DNA of 53,489 nt from positions 1 through 53,489 of the forward strand of contig JANBPU010000110.1 of assembly GCA_027575805.1 (NCBI GenBank), given 5' to 3'. This document shows positions 20,452 to 31,679 of the stretch, piece by piece. The first letter of the stretch is position 1; each line of letters begins with the position of its first letter. A model generated the notes under the pieces. It ran no database searches. It was not told where the DNA came from and saw nothing but the letters and a program-made list of their open reading frames with translations. The position numbers were made by a program, and so were the translations under genes. Source of the DNA: Mycoemilia scoparia. Its lineage: Eukaryota; Kickxellomycota; Kickxellomycetes; Kickxellales; Kickxellaceae.

Positions 20452-21036
20452 TTATGTTGTACCTGTGTGTGCGATTTCCAGGGTTGCTGCTACATCTCTC
20501 ATGTCCTTTTCTATAACTTGAGCCCAATTTTGTACGTCACCAAGCTCTTTCAGTGCTGTATAGAAGTCGCTAACCATTTTTGTCCATTTCTGGTTGGATT
20601 TCTCGTGATCTTGAGATAGCCGAATACATCTCTGAGTAAGCTGTTCGATAGTTTTCTGGTTATGGATTACCTCGCTTAGTCTATGAGTGAGTTATTGTGA
20701 TGAAGTGAATATTTGCTATAGATAAATTGATTGGGAAGCGGTGGAGGTATATGTTTTTTTGTTATTAGTAATGTGGTTCTACTTACTGAGCTGAAAAGTT
20801 GTCGCTGATGACATCGCTGAATTCGCCAACAGAACTTTGCGCTTCTTTTTTCAATTGCTCTGTCAAAGCCGTTATATCAGAATAAACTTGTTTAGATGAT
20901 GTCTATTTGGTTATATTGGTATGGTTCCAGTGGAATGGGTATTTTAAGATGGCTTGCCTGTTTCCTTGCGGATTTTTATCTGTTGTGTTTGATGGTCACG
21001 AACAAGGTCCGAAAGGCTAGGTGTATTCTTTGACAT
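20452..21036 (-). CDS. BLOC1S1: BLOC-1 subunit 1 homologue
   Basis: A small gene pieced together from splice signals: exons 21036-20958, 20886-20787 and 20680-20452 give 135 residues. Intron 1 starts with GC (ACAG|GCAAGC) and ends at AG; no GT is available before exon 2 in the right phase. Intron 2 is GT-AG. The C-terminal third matches the family closely (KWTKMVSDFYTALKELGDV then NWAQVIEKDMRDVAATLE), and the N-terminus LSDLVRDHQTQQIKIRKE fits the family start. BLOC1S1 is a coiled-coil subunit of the BLOC-1/BORC complexes acting in endolysosomal trafficking. Its ATG is 168 bp downstream of the LETM1-domain gene's stop codon, on the same strand. Confidence 0.88.
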
Positions 21037-21203
21037 TGTTGCTGTTATATGGCATTAGCTAACTACCTACTTGTTTGACCTTGCTACGATTTATCTGCAT
21101 CAATATACATGCACATATATTGTCTTATGATATATTATTGTATTTATGGGAATTCTTTTTAGTCTTGAATCAATATCGTAAATGGCTATGAAACAATATG
21201 ATC

Positions 21204-22615
21204 TTAGTCTAATGAAGGCATCTTGTTTAGTAGCAAGATTCTGCTCCATACCAAAACCAAAGGACTAATGTCGCCACTTTGCTTTCTAATGCTGAGCCAC
21301 TTTTGGATTTGATTTCTCATTTGTGTGTCTGAAAGGCCAAGCGCAGGAATTCCGCGTTCAACACAGATCTTTACAAGTTCTTTGTGGGTCAGTTCATTAA
21401 GATCTTCCGAGAGAAGATACATGTCATCTCTATTCAGGTATTCGATGCGGCTATTGAGCTTTGATCTCAAAGAAGATGCAGTACCAAATTTAGAAAGCGA
21501 CATAAAGCTAAAAAGAGGGCAATTGTGATCGATCTGTTAGTCCAATTCAAGGATGCCTGAATCATATATGCACTAGAAGCTCATATCTTACCTCAAGCAT
21601 GCATCAAGTGCTGTACCACTAAGTTTGGTAGTGCTGAAAATATCTAGGTCCTTTTGCGCAATAGTTTTCAGGCCGGACAATGTTTTGAAGTCATTTGCAG
21701 AAACCTGGATAAATAATACATATCATTGTAATCAGGAATAGATCTTCAAAAATACCGAGATGATAGCCAAGGATTAATATGTATGAGCACTTACACTGTA
21801 GTTCTCTGGGATTGTCTGGATCATCTTGGAGTTTAAGGACTTGTATATGGCATCCTTCTTTTTGAGCATTTTAGCCTAAAACATAGAGTTAAAGAACATA
21901 TAGTTAGTTGATCCCATTTCTTTTTGAAGCATGAAGCAACTATTTATATAATATTCTGTCGAACATTTGTGTAATAAAAATGATGCCTTACCCTTTGGCC
22001 ATATGTGACGCAGGTACTTGGGACCATTGCCGGGATAAACGCAACAAATAGTGGAATGGACTCTGGTAATATAACTACCAAGAGGCCAAAAGGAATCATC
22101 TTCCAAAAATCTTCCTTGGCCTGCTGAACAATTTGGAATTCTTTTCGAGTGATCTTTTCTCCGTCGGCAATTCTCTTCGATATGGCCTTGGATTCCTTTT
22201 GGTTCTGGTATAGCTGCTTGCATCCTTGCTTGTAAAAGTTCATGTAGGCCTTGATCTTTTGGTATAGACTCAGTTCCTCTGCTGTTGCGGTGGGATCAAT
22301 GACAGCTGGCTTTTCGGTAGACGTTGCAGCCTTTGCGGATGACTGGAAAGAATACAATCGGAAAACAGTAATATTCGTACTATAAAACAAGTAGCCCGTG
22401 TTATTGAATGCGTATACATACGTGAATAACGATGCGTGTTAGAGCAAGCGTGATACATTGGATTCTATTCTTTTCAAGGCGGTTGGTGTTAAATCCACTT
22501 ACAGTCCATATTTCTGCTGTGATGCCATAGTGGGGGGCACAAGATGCTGTGATCTTAGTAGCGTTACTGCTAAAGAGGTTGGCCTGTACAGAGCATTTCT
22601 AGCGAGAGAGGCCAT
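21204..22615 (-). CDS. LETM1-domain mitochondrial inner membrane protein
   Basis: Six exons: 22615-22503, 22464-22422, 22342-21992, 21875-21795, 21704-21592, 21507-21204, totalling 334 residues with consistent phases. The N-terminus (MASLARNALYRPTSLAV..., Arg/Ser-rich, no acids) is a good mitochondrial presequence. The LETM1 core shows FWKMIPFGLLVVILPESIPL, one transmembrane-like stretch, then PSTCVTYGQR. The C-terminal half has RDDMYLLSEDLNELTHKELV and ACVERG-like CVERGIPALGLSD. Yeast relatives Mdm38/Ylh47 act in K+/H+ exchange and bind mitoribosomes. At 334 residues it is shorter than LETM1 and lacks the C-terminal coiled coil and EF hand, so it resembles the short LETMD1-like form. Confidence 0.9.
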
Positions 22616-23113
22616 AATTATATTAACTATCTAGTAAAAAATCCGAATACTTATAGGAAGAAAGATGGAGGTTTACTTTGCTTTTAATGTTTTTCTGTTT
22701 TATTATCAAAAAAATGAAATTATGATAATCGATGATCATTATCTCATTGATTTGATCATACTAAGTTGCTTATGATGGATGTGGAACATGAACCATTAGC
22801 CCGATGTCAATCGTTGGGAAATTCATATCAAAAAATCTTGGCATTCTGTGCTTTTGTGCCCAATTAAAATAGCAGCCCATGATTGATAGTTTGAAGTAAA
22901 CATGATGCGGGGGTGCATTATGAAAGGGGTTTAGACAGACAGGCGAGTAGTTATTTTGAAGGGTGACAATTTGCTAATAAGTTGTGATCATACATTTGGC
23001 TGCGATAGTCTCTATAATCGTTGGTAACCAAAAGTTACCCTTCAAAAATTATGATCCAAATTTATTAAATAGATTTATTATTGTTAAAAAGTAACTTTAC
23101 AAATAGGGCAATA
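22616..23113. other. Intergenic, holds a MITE
   Basis: This lies between the kinase stop (right) and the LETM1 gene start (left). The only structure seen is the MITE copy at about 22947-23058. Confidence 0.6.
22947..23058. mobile_element. MITE (TTTTTGAAGGGT family), copy c
   Basis: The arms are ATTTTGAAGGGTGA (about 22953) and TTACCCTTCAAAAATTATGA (about 23035). The core holds catacatttggctgcgatag and ataatcgttggtaacc. It lies about 55 bp past the kinase stop codon and could overlap its 3' UTR. Confidence 0.8.
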
Positions 23114-24795
23114 TTATATAATGGTGACTTTACTTAGATAAACTTCCAAGTTGTTTTTGGGTTCACTGGGCAACAATCCCGTGAGGCCAGGGTAATTGTT
23201 GTAGTTGAGGGCGCTTTTTTCAGGCAAAGGGGAATTTTCACCACTCTTAATGAGATCCCAGCTGTAGTTGTCAGGCTTAGGAGTATCGATGTTTATGGAA
23301 TCAGGATGCACGGGGGTGTCAGGGCCATTGTAATCAGGGCATAGATCGGGCAGCTGTGGATTGCTTTTGGCTGCTTCTGACTGGCCAAAGCTGTATGCAA
23401 AGATAGACGTTGTTGAAGGGGTCCGCTCGTCGTCTGTAAAAAGCGAACTCTTCATGTTTCGAATTGGTCGAGAAAAGCATCTTCGTGGGGTGTTTGGTAA
23501 AGTGCTTCCAAGAGACGGGCGGACGCTTGGAGTTGGCTTTCTGTGGTGACCAAATCTTGATTTGGTGAGTGATATGCGCCGCTGGATATCATAGCTAGAA
23601 AGCAAGGAATGGTCATAGATAGCTACGTCACTTGCCCCCACCCATCTTTGGCTTCTTGCTTCCTTCGTATTGGAAACAAATTGTCCTTTAAGCCCAGGCA
23701 TCAGGTTCCATTGTTGTGGAAGATCCGCCTTGTCGGAAAAAGATTTATGCTTGCATCGGAAGTCCGATAGGCGGGAAGCGCTTGCTTTATCTTCCGAGTT
23801 AGATCTCACAGACCCGGTGAGCCAGTTATGATTGAGAGCCTCATTTGCTGTCATTCTGCTCTTTGGATCGACGACAAGAAGTGACTGGATGAAGTTTTTT
23901 GCACAGCATGAAACTCGATTCCAAATGTGTGACGGAGTAAATTTGAAGTTGCCAGCAACCATTTCATCACAAGTATGACGATCAAATCCGCCTGTTCCAA
24001 ATGGTGTGTGGCCACTGAGGCTAAAGTAGGTCAAAATGCCCAGAGACCACATGTCAACGGAACTATCATGTACTGAGCATTTCAAGATCTCGGGCGCAAT
24101 GTAGCCAGGTGTCCCGCCAATGTGTGAGCAGCTGTTCTTGTCGTCTAGGAGCTCAGCCATGCCAAAGTCGGCAATAATTGGCATGTCACGAGAGTCTGTG
24201 GATCGAAAAATGATATTTTCGGGTTTAATATCGTGATGGACTATGCCATTTTCGTGTAAAAACTGGATCCCGCTCAAGACTCCCCGAATTATTGGTCTGA
24301 CCTCTTTTTCTGCCAAGGGACCGTATTCTGAAACGTAGTCAAAAAGATCTCCGCCTGTGCAGAGCCCAGTGACAAGATACACTACAAACAAGCAAGCAAG
24401 ATTTTCACTTAGTATGTGCTTTAGAGGAGTTAAGCTTCTAATGCTTTTTGCTTAAACGCATTATTGACCAGCGCGTGTGCCGTCTGGCGTGTTTGCTTAC
24501 CACTGTTTGGGGTCTCAAAACAATCGTCAAGGGACAACACATTTGGGTGCTTTAAGCTAACTTTGCGCAAAATTCGGATCTCGTTGCACATGGCGCGGCT
24601 GTGATTTCCCTTCTTTGATTTCTTCAAGACTTTGGCGGCATACCGACAATGCGTTTTGACATGGACGAGCTCTTTGACTGTACTGTAGCCCCCCTTGGAG
24701 ATTGTCGCACCGACCTTGTACTCGCAGGGGTCCAGCTGTGGCGGGCTGCTGGACTTTTTCGAAGTCCATCGGTGACTACCATTATGAAATCCCAT
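23114..24795 (-). CDS. CaMK-type serine/threonine protein kinase
   Basis: Two exons, 24795-24501 and 24381-23114, encode 520 residues. Kinase landmarks: glycine loop ISKGGYSTV, the ATP-binding Lys in RYAAKVLKK, catalytic loop VHHDIKPEN (HHD for HRD), DFG in IADFGMAEL, and GTPGYIAPEIL. SVDMWSLGILTYFSLSGHTPF and the NHNWL end are typical of Ca2+/calmodulin-dependent kinases. The 270-residue tail is Ser/Arg/Pro-rich with many S/T-P sites and no clear calmodulin-binding helix, so direct calmodulin control is not shown. The single intron splits the N-lobe just before the hinge strand. The loop reads IGGTPGY, so activation by phosphorylation may be at the Thr. Confidence 0.93.
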
Positions 24796-25670
24796 CCTCG
24801 AATAAAAGTGTAGTTAGTACTAGAAATTATTTCAAAAGTTCGGAAATTCTGTGAAACAATCCTTGCAGGAATGTGCTGTGGTTTTATACATCCCTGATCC
24901 CCACACTCAAGGGTTTTCTGCCCTTGGTTTCCATGAAGAGCACTTTCTGTATCCGCCTTCCAGGTTTATGGTCTGTGGCTCCTGGCTGCCAAGAGCCCTT
25001 TAGCGCCCTTATCTTCTATTGTCCTATCATTTGGCATTCCCTGTGCTGTAGATACGCTGTTGACGCCATAGAGCTCACCACTATTGGGCATACACATAAT
25101 GCTGTAAATCCTTTTCCGCCAGCAAACATCGGTTATAAGAGCCCACATTCATTGGCAAGAGGAATAAACCATAGTTTTTATTCGAATCGCTGTTGGCGGT
25201 CGCTCAAGCATCTTTTTTGACCCTTTGCTCCAATAGTTTTACACACCCAGTGATTGAAGCTGGCTGTTTGGAGCTGTGTGCTCCGTTAGATGGAGGAGTG
25301 TTTATTCAACACCCTCATCACATACGGCCAGTACTTTACAAGCAAAGGTCAGGCCCCAGGCGCGTTTGCAGCCACACTCTGTAAAAGAGCAAACATCTGT
25401 GGCTCGCTGCTGCAAACCGAACACAACAACTCTCAGGGTTTTTTGGTTTTGGGCGACGATGAGCACGCTGTGACTTGCTCAAAGTCATTTAGTCAACACT
25501 GCAAATTTGCTATGGATAAATACATATGCCTGGTTGAGAAATGTTTCATTAAATAATAACCAACAAATGTAAGCGTGCAAAAAAGCATTACTAGTTTTAG
25601 TGTTCCATGCAAATTCTTTTTTTGGTTATTATAGAAACTTCGCCAAGAAGGCCATTGCTGCGGGTGAGAC
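24796..25670. other. Intergenic, upstream of the kinase
   Basis: 875 bp between the NAA35 stop and the kinase ATG. I see no repeat, RNA gene or convincing coding exon. Confidence 0.55.
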
Positions 25671-28600
25671 TTAGTGATGCTCCAGCATGAATATTACCCA
25701 GTATGGATGGAATGGTGATTCGAGCTTGGCCTTCCAACGCTTTGAAATTTCATTAAGCGCTTCATTAAGAGTCGATTGATCCCCTTCTTTTATTATCGTT
25801 TCGGTTATTTTTGGCGATTTCTCCGATATCTCGAGGGAGCCAAGGCGCTCTGTGGGCATATTAATATCACTTCTTGAGACACCCATTGATTTGCCCAGAG
25901 GCCTTTTTGGAATATGGTCAAAAGTGGCGTTGTGAAATTGGTATAATGGATCGCCGTCATTTTCCAGCCAGGGATCAAAAAGCTTGCTTTGTGATTGAAT
26001 AACTTGCTCAAGAGAAGTTATTAGGCTCCTGTAATGCGAGAGTTTTGCAGTCTCCGGATCTTTACATGTGTCATGATAATGATTCTTGAAAGAAGCGATC
26101 CTTTGTTCTAATTGGACCCAACGGTCGCGTATATTTTTAATAAAGCTTACAACGTCTTGGTCATCAAGCCACTCGCTGATCTCTTCATAATCTTCAAATG
26201 TGCAAAATCCTAGGTCCTCAACCTGGAATAGACCACGCCAACGAAGTGTGTAGCGGGCTTTGCGGACATCCTTTAGTTCCAAGTTAAGCGCATGCTCTCG
26301 GTTTTCAGGTGTCTGAGTACACTGTGCCCAAGGAGGGTTAATAATGTTCAACCTCTCAAAAACCATAGCAGTCAGTGCCAGCAAATCCGAGGCTTCTTGC
26401 TTTATTGAGTACATATCTCCCATCAGTTTTGTGTGGCGCAACATTGTTTCTTTTGGACAGTATTTCGCGGGCTCGTAATTGCATAAAAGTTGTAAATAAA
26501 GGGGGACGGGTGACGTGTCAAGTTCATTTGCCTCTATCCAGCTTTCGTCACCAAGGTCGAGCCACCTTTTTGATCTTTCATGGATCTTTAGCCACAGATT
26601 GGATAGTGCCTTGTACAGATATTTAGCCTGTGTGTACATCCCAGAGATCTCATATGGCTTGTATAGGCCAAGCGTTTGTGCGTGGAATATCACTGTCTCT
26701 GAGGCCTTGAGCATCATATCCATTATCCAATCAGTTATGCTTGCACACAAGTCTAGCATCAGCTCCCGCTTTTTTGCATGGTTCTGCCCTTTATCATAGA
26801 GTGAGCAAACCACACTCTGACCGCTGTCTTTGGCTATCATAAAAAGGCCTTGGAGATCTGACAAGTGGTTAATGGCCAATCGGCGAATCCGAGAGGGGTT
26901 CTGGCTTTGTATCTTTAGCCAACTCAAGTACAACTGACTTCTATCGTTAAATATGACGTCTGATGTTTGCTGTATGATACCCATATCCTCCTCTGTAAGC
27001 CCTAAGCCCAGGGATTTTGCAGCCTCTTGTATGTTCCAAAGCACTGACCCACCATTTTCAAACAATGCTCTTCTTAGGAAAGAGTGGTTATCGGATTGTA
27101 AAAGGATGGTATCGTCAGTAGAAAGTACGCTTTGTATAAGCGAACGCACATAAGGTGAGGCCACGGGATCTTTGATAGACAAACGATCAAAAAAGTCCTA
27201 CAATTTGTAGTTGAAGATAGACGTTGTATAAAGCTGATAAAATTTTACAAGCGTTGCAGACGCTGACTATTACTTACTAATAGTTCTGCGACAGATGAAG
27301 TACTAAGCATATCCTTGACCAAGTTAAGATCCATAGATATCCGTGATAAGTCGTCAAGACACTATATATGCAATACAAGCCTTTGTGAATCCAACACACC
27401 GTTTTGGAGGTCTGTTTTTTTTTAAAAAATGGTATGTTATGTAAATGTACCTCATTAATAGGAGGAAGATCCAGCTTCTGCAGTGGTGTATACATAGACA
27501 TAAATCTGCCTATCATCGGGTCAAATGCTGGTGGATATTCATGGTACATTTCTTTGGTTTGATCACTTCTTTTAGAGATTATTGAAGAAATTGTTTGGAT
27601 TGATTTTATAGATTTCGAAATGCTATCGAAAGCACCATTGGCTTGAAGTAAATATGGTGGATCAACGGAAGTTATGATGCTCAGCCATGTCTATAAATTA
27701 GCCATCAAGGTAACAACACTGTTAGCAAGTTGAATTTATATAGAAAATGGTGCTTGTTTATCGAATCCTTTTAAAGAGCAATAACAAAGACAGAGTTTCA
27801 AGCTGTACATCGTGAATACCTTTCGCAATCGAATTCTAAGCAATAACTCGTTAATAACATGAGCTTGATTTTGGTACTCCTCAGCAGATTTGGCATATTC
27901 AAGCCATTCTTTTGCGGTCTCCAAGAGGCTGTATGCATTTAGTTTTTCCAGAGGTTCTAGCAAACTGTCCATTCCGAACTTGTACCCAGAATAGTCCTCT
28001 TCCTAAAGGGATTTCAGGCAAAACTGGTTACGTAAGGCAAAAATGCAAGTATAACAGTAGTTAATTAATGAATATAAGGCAGCTTTCCTCATATACATTA
28101 ACCTTTGTCAACTCGGATAGGACACCCTCAACGCATTGCCATGTAGCTACAATATATGGTAACAACACCTTGTTCCTTATATCCATGGGGCTCTTTTCCC
28201 GGGCATTGATCTCATCAAGTGGACTTTGAATCCAGTCAGGCCTGTATATATATAAGCATGTTAGCAGAGTTCTGGATAGATCGTTGGCACGAAGCCACGC
28301 CATCTCACAACGGAAAAGCGTATCAATGATCCAAAGGCACTGTCCCAAATCAATCTTGTAGTCGGGGCAAAATGCCTGAGAAGCATCCTGATCTGGGTTG
28401 AATTCCTGCATATTCGAGTCAAGACGAGGATCCATTATCTATTGAAAAAGACATACGCTATATAATGACTTTCTTTGTAGCAGATTTACTGCGTTTTGGG
28501 GTGATTTATAGAGTATACACAATTGTAATTACCTCGAGTGCTGAGATGGATTCAAAAAGAGTGAAGTCATTGTCATGTAAAAGCTCACCAATTTCAAGTT

Positions 28601-28826
28601 GTGGTGCACCATCGAATAGTAGACTTGTCACATCTCTCCATCGTGATTGTAGATTATCGTAAGGCTCTAGAAATCTGGATCCACTGTTTGAAAGATCAAT
28701 GGGTACCTGCTTATCTCCTAGATACCAATTTATGAATGGAATCCTTTGGTTAGTTCAAATAGTGACTCAAAAAGCTATATGAGATATGTATGCATCACAT
28801 TCAAGCTACTAACCTTCTGAAGACAT
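25671..28826 (-). CDS. NAA35: NatC auxiliary subunit Naa35/Mak10
   Basis: Naa35 anchors the NatC N-terminal acetyltransferase (Naa30, Naa38) to ribosomes. Exons on the minus strand: 28826-28814, 28717-28533, 28438-28103, 28002-27820, 27690-27451, 27361-27278, 27197-25671; 855 residues with every phase agreeing. Family landmarks: WRDVTSLLFDGAPQLEIGEL, FESISALE-IMDPRLDS across intron 2, LGQCLWIIDTLFRCEMAWL, EEDYSGYKFGMDSL, and PAFDPMIGRFMSMYTPLQ with SPYVRSLIQSVL later. The C-terminal 400 residues are helical and less conserved. The 13-nt first exon (MSSE-G) is inferred from splice phase and is the weakest part. Yeast mak10 loss blocks maintenance of the L-A virus, which gave the name. Confidence 0.9.
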
Positions 28827-29808
28827 TGGCTAGGGTATATTCGAAACCAACTTCTGTTTAATATCGATATAATATATGCAAAAATAGAAATGAGAGTAAC
28901 AAATTTCTTTAGCCTCTGTGTTCAAGAACATAATATTCAAATATCGCTAGCATATATACAAGCTATACAATGAAACACCGCTGAACAATACCTTGACAAT
29001 ATTAGTAGATAAAATAGGGCGGATAAAAGCTGACAAAAGGTATGCCTGTACTAATTCGTTATGCTGTGAAAATGCGTTCCAATAATAATGGCAATATGTA
29101 TTCGTAAACTACTACAAGGGGTGAAATTGAGACCAAAGTATCACTCTGCGCTCTACTCTATTTGAATAGTGAGAAATTATAATAGCAGAATTTGCGTGCA
29201 AAAAACTAGAATAATAATACCCTTGCAAAATAAAAGCGTAGTTGAGGACCCACATATTGCACTTTAGGTTATAATACTTTACAAATTGTTACAATTGAAT
29301 ATTTGGTTCCCATACTTGACTACATGCAGTACAGGGGATCTTGGTAATTCTCGCATAATGATCATGAACAAGGTAGAGATCGCACGAACCTTAGATCCCT
29401 CTGCGCTTGGATAATTAGTTCCAACCAGCTTCTACGGTTAGTAGTTTTGCTGGCTCATCGCCTAGGCTTGAGTCATATTCGTGCTACAGCAGGCCAATTG
29501 GCCACTTCCAGCTTGTGTAGCCCAGCTTTGCGCCGCCCTTCTTTCTGAGGGGCATGCATTGTGATTTGACTTTTAATATTATTACTACTCAAATCTGTGC
29601 CTCATTTTGGGAACACCTCTCCACAACAATAATTAAGAAATAAATAGATAAATAAACTCAACCTATAGCTTCATCAATCTAGCTTAGAATTAATTTGTCA
29701 CAGAATTCGGGCTTAATAATTTCAACGAAATCTTTACATATCTGTATTGATCAGATGAAAAAGAACATACAGTATGGCTATAAAGGATGCCTATAAATGC
29801 TTTTTTGC
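28827..29808. other. Intergenic, no feature seen
   Basis: About 980 bp, AT-rich, between the NAA35 start and the UFD1 stop. No repeat family member, RNA gene or exon could be supported. Confidence 0.55.
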
Positions 29809-31418
29809 TTAAAAACTTGGATTGAAGTCTAATGATCTGGATGGGTTGCTGCTCTGGCTTCTGCTTGCTGACGAACCCAAAATGACGCCCCGACGTGGCC
29901 TACTGGGATTTCCTCCTCCGCCACTTGCACTACTACCACCAGTGGCTGCGCTAGTTTCTCTTTCCTTGCCTTTTGCTGACGTACTTGTATTTTTATTTTC
30001 TGATGTAGTGGGGGATGGAGGAGCGGGTGGGATATCATAACCAAAGAATAGATGGCCCAAAGGTAACTCAAATGGAGCTATAGTTTTTTGACTAGAGCCG
30101 TCCGATTCTGTGTTTTCTTGTAGCTGCGATTTTTTGTTCGTGGTTCTGGAGTTTGAGCTTCGTGGGGTAGAAGGCTCTAAGGCATTGGTCCTTCTAACTC
30201 GCCTTTTAGAGTCGAGGATAACACCGCCACGTCTTGGTGTCTCAGCTCCTGTGGTGCTGCTGTTTGAAGAGGACTGTGTTTGGACAGATTGTTCATAATG
30301 CTTGCGTATGCGTGATGGTTCCCACTTTTCAGGCTCAACATACCCAACTGGTGGAGCAAAATCAGTTTCCATATCAGTTTCTACAATCGAGACTGCATCC
30401 TGAGGTTTGAGTTCAAGCACCTTGATTTCGTATATTTTCCCAGCATACTTGAATGGGATAATATCGCCCTTTGTAAGGGTTGAATAATTGCTCATTGCAT
30501 TTTCAAGCCTAGTAAAAAGTAACAAACAACCCCAGGAGTTAAAAGGTTGTCGAAATAACTTTGAATGGAATGTCTAAATGGTACTTACACTGCTCTGGTG
30601 TCGGTGATGTCAAGGAAATCAACTGACTGGGGCTCTAGCTTGGCAAAAGTGCATTTGGGTAGGGTAACATTGGTAATTTTGACCATATCACGATTTTGTA
30701 CATTCAGCTTTTGCTTCATCTATTATACATAAACAAGTTGGCTCATTGAATTTGGGATTGGCTGTTGACAACTCCAGTTTAAAGTACCAGGGTTGGTTTA
30801 CTATATGATAACTTACCCATGGTGGTAGCCAGGTCTTGCCCATTTCGGCTGTGAACTGTAGGACACCTGCGTGGGTGTATTCACCGGTTCTCACATTCTC
30901 TACTTTGAATAGAATTGGGTACTCGATCTGCATCTTTGCTATATAGTGATCGTAAAATAGTGAGAGTTTAGATTTCTGAAATATAAACACTTAATATAGA
31001 TGTTCAAAAGAACATGAGAACCAACTTACTCAAATCGTCGAGGATTTTATCAGGAAGGTATACTATATATTTTGTATCCAATGATAAGTTATTAGCCATA
31101 AAAATTATACTAAAACAGTTTGGTGTCCTGATTAAACCAAGAAATATATATAACTTACTCTTATTGCCGTAGGACGATTCTTCCTTAAGAAAGAGGTTAT
31201 GCGTTTGGCTATCTTCGTATGGACGCAATCTTTTGATGTAAGTATCTATGCCTGAGCCAGGAAGGCTATTTCCGAGCCCTCCAGAGAAGAAATTCCTTGA
31301 GTCGAAGGGATTGAAACCGGACTGTTCAATAGATTTCAATACAAAATAAGTCGAGCATCCTTCTAAAAACATATATGGTCACAGTCAGTACAAGCATTTG
31401 TGAAATTGGACTTACCAT
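29809..31418 (-). CDS. UFD1: Ubiquitin fusion degradation protein Ufd1
   Basis: Ufd1 pairs with Npl4 as the ubiquitin-binding adaptor of Cdc48/p97 in ER-associated and nuclear protein degradation. Exons: 31418-31416, 31321-31159, 31062-31030, 30938-30817, 30719-30589, 30508-29809; 383 residues. Matches include IYLPDKILDDLTKMQIEYPI, THAGVLQFTAEMGKTWLPPW, FAKLEPQSVDFLDITDTRAV and LENAMSNYSTLTKGDIIPF, covering the double-psi barrel UT3 domain, then METDFAPPVGY. The C-terminal UT6 part is Ser/Gly/Asn-rich with SHP-like LPLGHLFFGY and a final FNPSF. The first exon is only the ATG codon, followed directly by GTAAGT; no other start gives a continuing frame. It shares about 260 bp of upstream DNA with LRRC40. 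Confidence 0.95.
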
Positions 31419-31679
31419 TTTGAAGAATGCAATTGAGATTGCTAGTGTATAAAATAAAGTTGAGTGAAAACGGAAAAAGAAAGGATAAGAATGCTTTTTG
31501 GCAATCATTGATGACGACACTTTTATAGGAAAGCTAAATAATTGACACCTTCCCATAAACCCTATGTTGCCAAAGTACCATTGATCAGTTGATGCACATC
31601 ATTGAATGCAATTATTTACACAACTCAGTCGCCGCTCTTTAGCATTTATTTACTCATAGCCATTTTTAACTGTGAAGCA

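Noticed and set aside
20148..20516. Plus-strand frame of 122 codons overlapping the BLOC1S1 3' end
   Set aside because: It begins at TTG and runs antisense to the conserved BLOC1S1 last exon; no domain is seen.
24830..24870. Possible heat-shock element upstream of the kinase (ttcggaaattctgtgaa)
   Set aside because: The GAA and TTC units have 1-nt spacing and do not follow the nGAAnnTTCn register.
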